NCBI RefSeq assembly: GCF_001886695.1 | Contig: NZ_CP018097.1 | Location: 992,001 to 1,056,000 of the forward strand | DNA from: Aurantiacibacter gangjinensis | Lineage (GTDB): Bacteria; Pseudomonadota; Alphaproteobacteria; Sphingomonadales; Sphingomonadaceae | Direction of reading: 5' to 3' | DNA: 64,000 bases | In this document: positions 42,517 to 50,950 of the stretch, in pieces | How the letters are laid out: each line of letters begins with the position of its first letter | Numbering within the stretch: the first letter of the stretch is position 1 | Position numbers and translations under genes: made by a program | The notes under the pieces: model-generated | What the model was told of the DNA's origin: nothing | What the model saw: only the letters and a program-made list of their open reading frames with translations | Databases searched by the model: none

Positions 42517-43155
42517 TCAGTCGGAACTCCGGGAGTGGTCGGAAAGGCGGCCCATGATCGCAGCGACATAGGCCTGCGTTTCGCGGATTTCGGGGACCCG
42601 GCCCAGCCGCGCGACGCGGTTGGGGCCGGCATTATAGGCGGCCAGCGCCAGCTCCAGATCGCCATCGAAGCGATCGAGCTGGGCGCGCAAATACCGCGCG
42701 CCGCCTTCGAGATTGGCATAGGGATTGTCGGGATCGACGCCCAGGTCGCGCGCCGTGCCGGGCATCAGCTGGGCTAGTCCGCGCGCACCGGCTGGCGATA
42801 TGGCATCGGCGCGCCAGCGGCTTTCCTGCCACACCAGCGCTTCGATCAGCGCGGGGCTGAGGTCATAATCCACGGCAAGCTGGGCGACATAGGCCGCATA
42901 GGCCTGCGGCACGGTGGATGCATGGGCCTGCGTGTCGCCAACGATCTCGACAGGGATGAGCACCTGCGTTTCTGCAGGAACATCGCCAAGCGGAACCGCC
43001 ACGCCGTCGGCTGCGGGAACAGCGCCGGCAGAGGGGCCGGATACCCATTGCGCCTCGCCGGAAGGAGCGATCTGCAACACATCGGCCTGCGCGGCAGGCG
43101 CGCAGATGGCGGCCATGGCTATGGCCGCTGCAGACGTGGTGAAACGCAGAATCAC
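42517..43155 (-). CDS. virB1: VirB1-like lytic transglycosylase
   Basis: Exported peptidoglycan-cleaving enzyme of 212 residues that would open the wall for T4SS assembly. Signal peptide (about 1-24), a Pro/Ala-rich linker, then a lysozyme-like SLT domain: LIEALVWQESRWRADAISPAGARGLAQLMPGTARDLGV with catalytic Glu in WQES, GGARYLRAQLDRFDGDLELALAAYNAGPNRV. It is first in the vir operon, followed immediately by virB2. Confidence 0.9.
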   Translation of the reverse strand: MILRFTTSAAAIAMAAICAPAAQADVLQIAPSGEAQWVSGPSAGAVPAADGVAVPLGDVPAETQVLIPVEIVGDTQAHASTVPQAYAAYVAQLAVDYDLSPALIEALVWQESRWRADAISPAGARGLAQLMPGTARDLGVDPDNPYANLEGGARYLRAQLDRFDGDLELALAAYNAGPNRVARLGRVPEIRETQAYVAAIMGRLSDHSRSSD

Positions 43156-43234
43156 TTACAAACCCTCCAGTCCAGCCCACATGCTTACATCAAGTGACAC
43201 AGGCGTGACAAACGCGGCAATGCGCTGCCTGACG

Positions 43235-43262
43235 CAAAAAAGGCCCGGAAAAGCCGAGCCTT
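43235..43262 (-). terminator. Terminator after the TPR gene
   Basis: On the - strand, AAGGCTCGG-CTTTT-CCGGGCCTT (one G-U pair) at 43240-43262, followed by a T run (complement of AAAAA at 43236-43240). It separates the TPR gene from virB1. Confidence 0.75.
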
Positions 43263-43335
43263 CCGGACTGTCTCGCTGTTTCGCTAGATGTCGGAAGCCG
43301 GACCGCCATTTAACCGGTCCGGCCTGACTATGAGG

Positions 43336-43701
43336 TTAATTTCGCGTTTCGAGCGACAAAAGCGCCAGCCGCGCGGCCTGTCGGGAATCGATCCAGTCGC
43401 CATTCGCAAGCTCCAGCTCGTAGCGCTCATTGCTGGCGATGGCGGCGCGGTAGGCTTCTTCCGCGCGGGCATATTCACCCGCGGCGGCATAGGCCGCGCC
43501 CAGATTGATCAGCAGGGCGGGATCGGACGGATTCTCCACGCGAGCCGCTTCGAGCAGCGCGATGGCGCTGGCCGCCTCTCCCGACGTCAGCTCTTCATAC
43601 GCGACATCGCGCGTTTCGGCCTGCTGCTCCACCATCGTTTCGGTGGGGCTGATCTGGCCTGCCATAAGGGCCAGGGACACGGCGGTTGCAGCAAAAAACA
43701 T
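43336..43701 (-). CDS. Exported TPR protein
   Basis: Protein of 121 residues with a signal peptide (about 1-19, FFAATAVSLALMAG) and one or two TPR units: YEELTSGEAASAIALLEAARVENPSDPALLINLGAAYAAAGEYARAEEAYRAAI. The ATG at 43701 has AGGAGAG seven bases upstream. It is divergent from the secreted lipoprotein gene across a 234-base gap carrying a Pho-box-like site, so both may share control. TPR proteins mediate protein contacts; a partner in secretion of the lipoprotein is possible but inferred. Confidence 0.75.
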   Translation of the reverse strand: MFFAATAVSLALMAGQISPTETMVEQQAETRDVAYEELTSGEAASAIALLEAARVENPSDPALLINLGAAYAAAGEYARAEEAYRAAIASNERYELELANGDWIDSRQAARLALLSLETRN

Positions 43702-43762
43702 CGGCACTCTCCTGATATCGTGAAGAGCATCATGCCGCCTGTACGACACCGCCGCAACAAAA

Positions 43763-43788
43763 CTGTCATTTTGTCATAAAACTGAAAT
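43763..43788 (+). promoter_or_regulatory. Pho-box-like site between TPR and lipoprotein genes
   Basis: TTGTCAT-AAAA-CTGAAAT at 43771-43788 has two 7-base half-sites 11 bases apart, close to the PhoB consensus CTGTCAT-n4-CTGTCAT, and CTGTCATT at 43763-43770 adds a further half-site. More CTGTAAC/CTGTCAC half-sites occur at 43832 and 43851, at irregular spacing. Confidence 0.55.
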
Positions 43789-43935
43789 ATCGACGCAGAT
43801 CTGCGGCCTATGCCTGTGGAAAGTCTGCAAACTGTAACACAGCCAACAAACTGTCACCTGCCGCTTCTAGCAGGCCCCTCGCGACATGCTTTTCGCATCA
43901 TCTGATTCTCGGTTTTATTGAGGGGACCGTTCGCC

Positions 43936-45516
43936 GTGACTAAACTTTCCCGTATACTGGTTCTTGGCTGCTCGCTCGTGGCGCTCGCTGCGTGTGGACC
44001 CGATGAGATTGCTTCGCCCGGTACCGGCGGCAACGTCATCATCAACAACCCGCCCGCTGCACCGACGCCGACACCCACGCCGACTTCCGGCACGGGTACG
44101 GTTACGCCGGCTGGCGGTTGCCCAACCATTGCCGATGCGCAGGGCCTTGCCGATGTCGGCACCGTCACCGGGCCAGAAGGCACGTGGCGCGTCTGCCAGC
44201 TGCCGCAGCGCCTGAACGTATCCTCCACCCTGCCGCGCTTCGACGGCCTGCTCTACCTGATCCAGGGCGAAACCAATATCGGCACCGATGGCGGCCCCGC
44301 AGCCGACGCTTCGGATGGGCTTACCGACACCAATGTCGAACTGACCATCGAACCCGGTGTGATCCTCTACTCAAGCGGCTCGGGCTTCCTGAACGTGACG
44401 CGCGGCAATTCCATCAATGCCAACGGCACCGAAGACCTGCCGATCATTTTCACCAGCCGTGACAACGTTGTCGGTTTCAACAACGACAACTCTTCCGGCC
44501 AGTGGGGCGGTGTGGTTCTTTCCGGCCGCGCACCCGTCACCGATTGTGTGGCCCCCGGCGCAACCCCGGGCTCCGTCGATTGCGAACGCCAGGTCGAAGG
44601 CGCGGTGACCCCGGCCTTCTTCGGCGGCAACGATCCGGACGACAGCTCGGGCTCGATGAGCTACGTGCAGATCCGCTATTCGGGCTTTGTCCTGTCGGGC
44701 GATAACGAGCTGCAGGCGCTGACCACGGGGGGCACCGGCCGCGGCACGGACCTTTCCTACATCCAGTCGATCAACAGCTCGGATGACGGTGTCGAATTCT
44801 TCGGCGGCTTCGTCGACATTTCGCACCTCATCGTGGCCGGCGCCGAAGACGATTCGCTCGACACTGATACGGGTGTGAAGGCGAACATGCAGTATGTGAT
44901 CGCCGCCCAGCGCGCAGCTGCTGGTGACACGATCATCGAAGCCGACTCCAATAACGGCCTCGAAGACCAGACTCCGCGCCAAAACACGCAGATCAGCAAC
45001 TTCACCTTTATCCAGCGGCGCGACAGCGACCAGGTCATCCGTATTCGCGGTGGCACGGACTATGCGCTGACCAACGGTGTGGTGATCGACGCATCACCGT
45101 CCGGCACGCCCTGTGTCCGTATCGACCTCGACGAAACGGTGCGCGCTGCAAATGCCGGTCTCGACGATGTCGGCCCGCCGCGCTTTGAGTCGGTTGCGCT
45201 CGACTGCACGACCAATTTCCGCGGTGGCAGCGGCGGTATCACCGATGCGCAGGCCGAAGCGATCTTCGATGCCGGTACCGGCAACAACAAGGCATACACC
45301 AACACCATCCAGAACGGCTACCTGAACGGCGCGAACGAAGATGGCTACACGCCGATCTTCGATCCGACCGCGCTGTCCAGCTTCTTCGACACGACGAGCT
45401 TCATTGGCGCCGTCTCCTCGAACGACGACTGGACCCAGGGCTGGACCTGCGACAGCGTAGCCGTGAGCTTCGGCAACAATACCGGCGATTGCACCGACAT
45501 CCCGGTCTTCAACTGA
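43936..45516 (+). CDS. Secreted lipoprotein, beta-helix-like (ElpS-like)
   Basis: Exported lipoprotein of 526 residues. The signal peptide LILVLGCSLVALAAC-type ends at lipobox LAAC (about 18-21). A Pro/Thr linker (PTPTPTPTSGTG) leads to a long beta-rich, Asn/Gly/Asp-rich domain with repeats of the type NFTFIQRRDSDQVIRIRGGTDYALTNGVVID, suggesting a right-handed beta helix. The GTG at 43936 has AGGGGA nine bases upstream; a TTG at 43918 would miss it. The architecture and Pho-box context recall ElpS, the phosphate-starvation extracellular lipoprotein of Caulobacter; I recall this from memory and have not checked it. It precedes a TonB receptor. Confidence 0.72.
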   Translation: MTKLSRILVLGCSLVALAACGPDEIASPGTGGNVIINNPPAAPTPTPTPTSGTGTVTPAGGCPTIADAQGLADVGTVTGPEGTWRVCQLPQRLNVSSTLPRFDGLLYLIQGETNIGTDGGPAADASDGLTDTNVELTIEPGVILYSSGSGFLNVTRGNSINANGTEDLPIIFTSRDNVVGFNNDNSSGQWGGVVLSGRAPVTDCVAPGATPGSVDCERQVEGAVTPAFFGGNDPDDSSGSMSYVQIRYSGFVLSGDNELQALTTGGTGRGTDLSYIQSINSSDDGVEFFGGFVDISHLIVAGAEDDSLDTDTGVKANMQYVIAAQRAAAGDTIIEADSNNGLEDQTPRQNTQISNFTFIQRRDSDQVIRIRGGTDYALTNGVVIDASPSGTPCVRIDLDETVRAANAGLDDVGPPRFESVALDCTTNFRGGSGGITDAQAEAIFDAGTGNNKAYTNTIQNGYLNGANEDGYTPIFDPTALSSFFDTTSFIGAVSSNDDWTQGWTCDSVAVSFGNNTGDCTDIPVFN

Positions 45517-45523
45517 CAACGCT

Positions 45524-45564
45524 GGCGGGGCGGGGTTTTCCTTCGGGAAGAGCCACGCCCCGCC
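45524..45564 (+). terminator. Intercistronic hairpin between lipoprotein and receptor
   Basis: GGCGGGGCG (45524-45532) pairs perfectly with CGCCCCGCC (45556-45564); downstream T run is poor. It may act as a partial terminator or RNA stabiliser, letting lipoprotein mRNA exceed receptor mRNA. Confidence 0.55.
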
Positions 45565-45637
45565 ATGTCTTCTTCACGGATCCGAGGGGGTCCGTTTCCC
45601 GATTCTCGGGGCACGATATGACAAGGATCAGGCGATC

Positions 45638-48337
45638 ATGAACACTGGCAAGCAGCTGGCGGGGCTGCTCCTGCTCACCACCGCTCTCACCTTTCCCGGC
45701 ATCGCCGCGGCGCAGGATACAGGCGATAGCGATCCGACCGTTCGGGACTTGCCTGAACCGCAATCGGATGATCCGGTCGATCCGGGTGACGACGAGCCGG
45801 ACCAGCCTGACATTTCCATCCCCGGCGGCGACATCATCGTTACCGGCCGCATCAACCGCAATCCGGAGCGCAGCGCGACGCAGGTCGTGAACGTGCTCTC
45901 GACCGAACAGATCGCGCGAACAGGCGAGGGCGACATTGCAGGGGCGCTGAGCCGCGTAACCGGCCTCTCCGTTCAGGGCGACGGCTTCGTCTTCGTGCGC
46001 GGCCTTGGCGATCGCTATTCGCTGGCGCTGCTGAACGGCCTGCCGCTGCCCTCGCCGCAGCCGCTCAGCCGCGTGGTGCCGCTGGACATCTTTCCGACAA
46101 ACGTGGTCGCATCCAGCCTCGTGCAGAAGACCTATTCGGCCAATTTCCCGGGCGAATTTGGCGGCGGCGTGATCAACCTTACCACCCGCGCCATTCCCGA
46201 TGAGAGCTTTATCGAGATCAGTGCCGGCGTCAGCGCCAACACCGAAACGACCTTCCATAACGGCCTTGCCTATTACGGCTCCGACTTTGACTGGTTCGGC
46301 TTCGACGATGGCACGCGCGACGCGCCACCCGCGCTGCAGACCTTCTTCGATAGCGGCCTGCGCATGAGCGACGTGCCGCAGGATGCATCGCGCAATTTCA
46401 ACGATGCGCCGATCACGCAGGAAGCCATTGCCCAGCAGCTGGGCAATCCCAACCTGATCCTGTTGCAGAAGATCGGCGACATCCCGGCAAACTGGTCCGC
46501 CGGGCTGACCGCCGGTACATCGACCGATATCTTTTCCGACGGTCGCCTTGGCGTGGTGCTGACCGGTTCGATCAGCAATAGCTGGCGCACACGCGACATC
46601 ACCTCGCAGACCATCCTTGCCGATTTCTCCCTGGATTCGGATTTCAACGACCTCGTCACCGACAATTCCGTGCTGGTGAACGGCCTTCTGGGCATTGGCC
46701 TTGAAGTGGCAGACCACCGCTTCCGCTGGACCAATGTGTTCATCCGCGACACGTCGAAATTCGCGCGCCTTTCGCAGGGCGAGGATTTCCAGGACGATGA
46801 CAGCATCCAGCAGCAGCAAACCGCATGGTTCGAGCGGCAGCTGATAAATTCGCAGCTGGTGGCAGAGCTGGAATTCGGCGATCTGGGCATCGACCTGCGC
46901 GGCGGCTACGCCCGCACCGATCGCGAAGCGCCGTTTGAATACACCTTCACCTATGTGCGCGACAACGCACAGGGCGAATTCAGCGATTCCTTTATCAACG
47001 TGCTCGACCGGCAGACCGGTGACGCCGCCGTCGTCTTCTCCGACCTGCAGGAAGAGCTGTATGCCGGCGGCGTGGATGTGAGCTACCCGATCTTTGACAG
47101 CTTGGTCGCTACGGTCGGCTATGCCTACAGCGATACGGAACGCTATTCGGAGCGCCGCGAGTTCCTGTTCAACGCGCCCACCAGCTTTCCCGATGCCATC
47201 GGCAATCTGCGCCCCGACCTGCTGCTGGGCGATGCGATCATCGATTTCTACGATATCGGTCTTATCGAAAGCACGCAGAGCGATCCGGCCTTCGAAGCCG
47301 GGCTGACGGTGCATGCCGGCTACGGCAAGATCAATTGGGAGCCGATATTCGGCGTGCAGCTGGACGTCGGCGTGCGTTACGAAGATGCGGTGCAGACGGT
47401 CGATCCGGTGAACGTGTTCGCCACGCCGCTCAATTCGACCAGCTCCACGAATCTGGAGAACGATTACTGGCTGCCCGCAGCCACGCTGACCGTCGAGCCG
47501 ATCGAGGATCTGCAATTGCGCGCGCATGCCTCGCGCACTTTGGCCCGCCCGCAATTCCGCGAGCTGATTTTCCAGACCTATTTCGACCCGGAAACCAACC
47601 GCCAGTTCAACGGCAACCCGTTCCTCGTCGATAGCGAGCTGACCAATTACGAACTGCGCGCCGAATATTACTTCGGCGGGCAGAATTCGGTCTCGCTCGC
47701 CGGTTTTTACAAGCAGATCGAAGACCCGATCGAGGCGTTTTCCAGCTTCTCCGACAATGCGCAGCTCACCAGCTTCGCCAATGCGCCGGAAGCAACGCTG
47801 TGGGGTATCGAGGCAGACCTGCAATATACGTTCGATCTTGTGGGCCTCGGCGGCTTCTTCTCCACAAAGGACCTGCTGCTGATCGGCAATTACACCTACA
47901 CCGATTCCGAAATCACGGTGGGGCCGGACGATATCACGCGCCTTTTCCCGGGCGGCGATACGCCCGCATCCAACCTGTTCCAGGATGGTGTGCCGCTTAC
48001 AGGGCAATCCGATCATTTGGCGAACTTCCAAGTGACGCTGGAAGATATCGACCAGCTGCAGCAGATCACGTTCCTGCTGGCCTATGCCAGCGAGCGGGTG
48101 ACCAGCCGCGGCACATCCGGCCTTCCCGACATCGTGGAAGATCCGGGTATCACTTTCGATATCGTCGCGCGGCAGGGCTTCGAGCTTGGCGGCACGGAAA
48201 TGGAATTCAAGCTGGAAGCGCGCAATATCTTCGGCCAGCGCAACGAGGAATTCCAGACCGACGGCGTCAACCGCGCGGAGATCAACACTTTCGATCGCGG
48301 CACCGAACTGGCGGCATCGATTTCGGTCACGTTCTGA
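45638..48337 (+). CDS. Large TonB-dependent receptor (GLGDRY type)
   Basis: Outer-membrane receptor of 899 residues. Signal peptide (about 1-25), an acidic Pro/Asp-rich stretch, then a TonB box-like IIVTGR and a plug with GDGFVFVRGLGDRYSLALLNGLPLPSPQPLSRVVPLDIFPTNVV, which marks a receptor class often coupled to exported lipoproteins. A barrel of about 700 residues ends with aromatic SISVTF. It follows the lipoprotein gene, 121 bases apart, with an intervening hairpin, so the two form an operon. Substrate is unknown; a phosphate-containing or lipoprotein-associated ligand is possible. Confidence 0.88.
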   Translation: MNTGKQLAGLLLLTTALTFPGIAAAQDTGDSDPTVRDLPEPQSDDPVDPGDDEPDQPDISIPGGDIIVTGRINRNPERSATQVVNVLSTEQIARTGEGDIAGALSRVTGLSVQGDGFVFVRGLGDRYSLALLNGLPLPSPQPLSRVVPLDIFPTNVVASSLVQKTYSANFPGEFGGGVINLTTRAIPDESFIEISAGVSANTETTFHNGLAYYGSDFDWFGFDDGTRDAPPALQTFFDSGLRMSDVPQDASRNFNDAPITQEAIAQQLGNPNLILLQKIGDIPANWSAGLTAGTSTDIFSDGRLGVVLTGSISNSWRTRDITSQTILADFSLDSDFNDLVTDNSVLVNGLLGIGLEVADHRFRWTNVFIRDTSKFARLSQGEDFQDDDSIQQQQTAWFERQLINSQLVAELEFGDLGIDLRGGYARTDREAPFEYTFTYVRDNAQGEFSDSFINVLDRQTGDAAVVFSDLQEELYAGGVDVSYPIFDSLVATVGYAYSDTERYSERREFLFNAPTSFPDAIGNLRPDLLLGDAIIDFYDIGLIESTQSDPAFEAGLTVHAGYGKINWEPIFGVQLDVGVRYEDAVQTVDPVNVFATPLNSTSSTNLENDYWLPAATLTVEPIEDLQLRAHASRTLARPQFRELIFQTYFDPETNRQFNGNPFLVDSELTNYELRAEYYFGGQNSVSLAGFYKQIEDPIEAFSSFSDNAQLTSFANAPEATLWGIEADLQYTFDLVGLGGFFSTKDLLLIGNYTYTDSEITVGPDDITRLFPGGDTPASNLFQDGVPLTGQSDHLANFQVTLEDIDQLQQITFLLAYASERVTSRGTSGLPDIVEDPGITFDIVARQGFELGGTEMEFKLEARNIFGQRNEEFQTDGVNRAEINTFDRGTELAASISVTF

Positions 48338-48412
48338 TTGGCGAGCATACCGAAGAGTGGCTTCTCACTTCCGGGTGAAGGGCCGCTTTTCTATTTTCAG
48401 CAGTAGGAATTC

Positions 48413-49087
48413 TCAGGCGAGGTCGAGCACGTATCCGCGGCCATGCACGGTGCGCAAAATGTCACCCGCGCCCGCGCCGCGCAGCCCTTGTCGCAGGCGC
48501 TTGATCCACACATCCACGGTCCGTAGATATTCGGGATCGCCCTCCTTGCCCAGCGCATCCACCAGTTCCTGCCGCGAGAATACGCGATTGGCATTCTCGG
48601 CAAGGAAGCGCAGCACGCGAAACTCGTTGGGTCGCAGGGCAATCAGTTGGTCCTGCCAGCGCGCCTGCTCTCCCGCGATATTGATCGTCAGATCGCCGCG
48701 CTGCACCACCGGGACGGGTGAGGAAGCGCCACCTTGCGCGAAGCGCGCCAGCACGCGGTCGAGCATGGTCTGCCTGTCGAGCGGGCCAACCGCATAATCG
48801 TCCGCCCCGGCTTTCAGGGCGCGGCGGCGATCATCGATGTCGTCTTCTTCCAGCACCATGGTGATGTGCGCATCGCTGGTGCGAGGGTCGGTGCGGAGGC
48901 GCCGTACCATTTCAAGGCCCGACAGATCCGGCATGACCCAATCGACGAAGGCCCAGGCCTTGCCGTCGATCAGCGCGCGCGGGCCATCGGGATGCAGCGG
49001 GCGGAAGCAGAACACGGCTTCGCCTTGCGTGAAATCGTCGAACGATGCCGCCCGTGCATCGCTGGAAAAAATGTTGACGCGATCCAT
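48413..49087 (-). CDS. PhoB/OmpR-type regulator with degenerate receiver
   Basis: DNA-binding protein of 224 residues. The C-terminal winged helix (about 128-224: LIALRPNEFRVLRFLAENANRVFSRQELVDALG, TVDVWIKRLRQGL, LRTVHGRGYVL) is of the OmpR/PhoB class and close to PhoB. The receiver (about 1-115) keeps Asp49 in FVDWVMPDLSGLE, but the acidic pair near residue 10 is reduced to SSD, the usual Thr/Ser is replaced, and the conserved Lys is Gly101 in DYAVGPLD. Phosphorylation-based switching is therefore doubtful. No kinase is adjacent. It converges with the receptor gene. Confidence 0.85.
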   Translation of the reverse strand: MDRVNIFSSDARAASFDDFTQGEAVFCFRPLHPDGPRALIDGKAWAFVDWVMPDLSGLEMVRRLRTDPRTSDAHITMVLEEDDIDDRRRALKAGADDYAVGPLDRQTMLDRVLARFAQGGASSPVPVVQRGDLTINIAGEQARWQDQLIALRPNEFRVLRFLAENANRVFSRQELVDALGKEGDPEYLRTVDVWIKRLRQGLRGAGAGDILRTVHGRGYVLDLA

Positions 49088-49171
49088 CGATACGCCCCTG
49101 AATAGTCAGGCCATTCGATGCCGCCGTTCCATGACCGTGGCATGACAGGGCGCAGGATTTTCCGCGCTTTT

Positions 49172-50680
49172 CTACATGGTGGGCGCCGGGCAGTATTTTG
49201 CCAGGAAATCGCCATGAGCGGGCATGTGCTGGACAAGGAAGCGGATCGACTTCTCGATCTCGTCCAGCTCTGCCTTTGTCGCGGCCTTGTCGAGCGTTTC
49301 GGCCATGGCGTTGTGGCCCTGCATGGAAATACCCTGCCCCATCATCACGGCCGCCCAGCTGGTCTCGGTAAACAGCTCGTCCTCCTCGCGGAAGATCTGC
49401 CCGGTCTCGCGGAACAGTGCCATCTTCTCGGTCAAGCTGTCGGGCACGGACATGTTGCGGCAGTAATTCCAGAACTCGGAATCGTCCCGCCGCGTGGCGT
49501 GGTAATGCAGGATCAGGAAATCGCGGATTTTCTCGTATTCCTTGCGCGTCAGGCGGTTGAACGTGTCGCGCTGCGCATCGGTGGGGCCGTCGAGCGAGAG
49601 CACGGCGATCAGCTTCGTAAGGCCCGTATTGATGAGGTGGATGGAGGTCGATTCCAGCGGCTCCATAAAACCGGCGGCAAGGCCCAGCGCCACGACATTG
49701 CGGTTCCAGAACTTCTTGCGCCTGCCGGTTACGAAACGGAGATGGTTCGGATCTGCCGTCGGTTTGCCGGCGAGGTTGGCCACCAGGATATCGGTCGCCT
49801 CGTCCGCCGACATATAGGCATCGCAATAGACATGCCCGTTGCCGTTGCGATGCTGTAGCGGCACCTGCCATTGCCAGCCGGCGGAATGCGCCGTGGCCTT
49901 TGTAAAGGGCGGTGGCGGGCTGCCATCGTCGCGATTGCAGGGCAGGGCGACCGCGCGGTTGCAGGGCAGCCAATGCGTCCATTCCTCATAGCCGGTTTGC
50001 AGAGCCTGCTCGATCAGCAGCCCGCGAAAGCCGGAACAATCTACGAAGAAATCGCCATCGAGCTGCGTCCCGTCATCGATCGTCACGCCGGTCACATCGC
50101 CGCTCTCGCCATCCAGCTTGACGTCTTCGATGCGCCCTTCCTTGCGCACCACGCCGCGGCCTTCGGCATATCGGCGCAGGAAGACGGCATAACGGCCCGC
50201 GTCGAGATGGTAGGCGTAATTGATGGGCGGCAAGTCCTCGCGCTGCATCTCCTGCGTGCGCGCAAACTTGCCGAAATAGGCGGCCATCGTTTCGGCATTG
50301 AAGACCTGGATCGGGCGATTGTCGCCTGCCTGCTGCATGAAGTGCCAGACATGGTGGAACGACATATTGCCCAGCTCGTAGCCGTAATTGCCGAAGGGGT
50401 GGATGTAGCTGTCGCCCAGCGCGCCCCAATTGGCGAACTGGATGCCCAGCTTGAAAGAGCCTTGCGAGGCAGCGAGCATTTCGCGCTCGTCGATCTCCAG
50501 CAATTGGTTGAAATCGACGAAAGGCGGGATGGTCGCCTCGCCCACGCCGACCGTGCCGATCGCTTCGGATTCGACGAGAGTTATCGAAAGCTCGCGGTTC
50601 TTTTTCAGGCGCGACAGCGCTGCGGCCGCCATCCAGCCGGCCGTGCCACCACCCACGATTACGATGCGATCGATTGCCAT
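49172..50680 (-). CDS. Flavin-dependent tryptophan-halogenase family protein
   Basis: Flavoprotein of 502 residues in the tryptophan halogenase family. FAD motif GGGTAGW at 10-16 (GxGxxG type), SFKLGI with Lys77 at the position of the catalytic lysine, WQWQVP at 269-274 (a variant of the WxWxIP motif that blocks monooxygenase activity), and GFMEPLESTSIHLI with the catalytic Glu. Key residues for halogenation are present, yet members beside sugar receptors are common in Sphingomonadales and Caulobacter and have no known substrate. It is divergent from the glucan TonB receptor. Confidence 0.85.
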   Translation of the reverse strand: MAIDRIVIVGGGTAGWMAAAALSRLKKNRELSITLVESEAIGTVGVGEATIPPFVDFNQLLEIDEREMLAASQGSFKLGIQFANWGALGDSYIHPFGNYGYELGNMSFHHVWHFMQQAGDNRPIQVFNAETMAAYFGKFARTQEMQREDLPPINYAYHLDAGRYAVFLRRYAEGRGVVRKEGRIEDVKLDGESGDVTGVTIDDGTQLDGDFFVDCSGFRGLLIEQALQTGYEEWTHWLPCNRAVALPCNRDDGSPPPPFTKATAHSAGWQWQVPLQHRNGNGHVYCDAYMSADEATDILVANLAGKPTADPNHLRFVTGRRKKFWNRNVVALGLAAGFMEPLESTSIHLINTGLTKLIAVLSLDGPTDAQRDTFNRLTRKEYEKIRDFLILHYHATRRDDSEFWNYCRNMSVPDSLTEKMALFRETGQIFREEDELFTETSWAAVMMGQGISMQGHNAMAETLDKAATKAELDEIEKSIRFLVQHMPAHGDFLAKYCPAPTM

Positions 50681-50811
50681 AAAGCCTCACCCGGAATGCG
50701 ATTGCGCCTCGTCTAGCGGGCTTTGAGGCCCTGCGCAAAACCCGACCAAAGGCCAGCCTGACAAGCCGCCCCCGACCGACGATTGCAAAAATGTTACACT
50801 TCGCAGGCGCT

Positions 50812-50850
50812 AATGTGAACGTTCATTTTTTGCTCTTGTGAACGCTAACA
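50812..50850. promoter_or_regulatory. LacI-family operator candidates before the glucan receptor
   Basis: Perfect TGAACGTTCA at 50816-50825 inside AAtgTGAACGTTCAttTT, and a second, imperfect TGTGAACGCTAACA at 50837-50850. They lie about 100-135 bases before the receptor start and in the divergent promoter gap with the halogenase-like gene. Confidence 0.55.
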
Positions 50851-50950
50851 TCGCTGTTATGCAAGCCTCGATTGCCCGTGTGAGTGATTGGGCATGGTCT
50901 TGGAAGCGATTCGATCCGGCAAAGCCGGGCGGATTATTGGGGAGAGAGTT

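Noticed and set aside
43297-43323. Hairpin GCCGGACC...GGTCCGGC after the TPR gene
   Set aside because: No T run on the - strand; the adjacent hairpin at 43240-43262 is the better terminator, so this one is not listed as a feature.
45509-48031. 840-codon open frame on the - strand opposite the TonB receptor
   Set aside because: No family features and wholly overlaps a receptor with a clear signal peptide and plug; a shadow frame.
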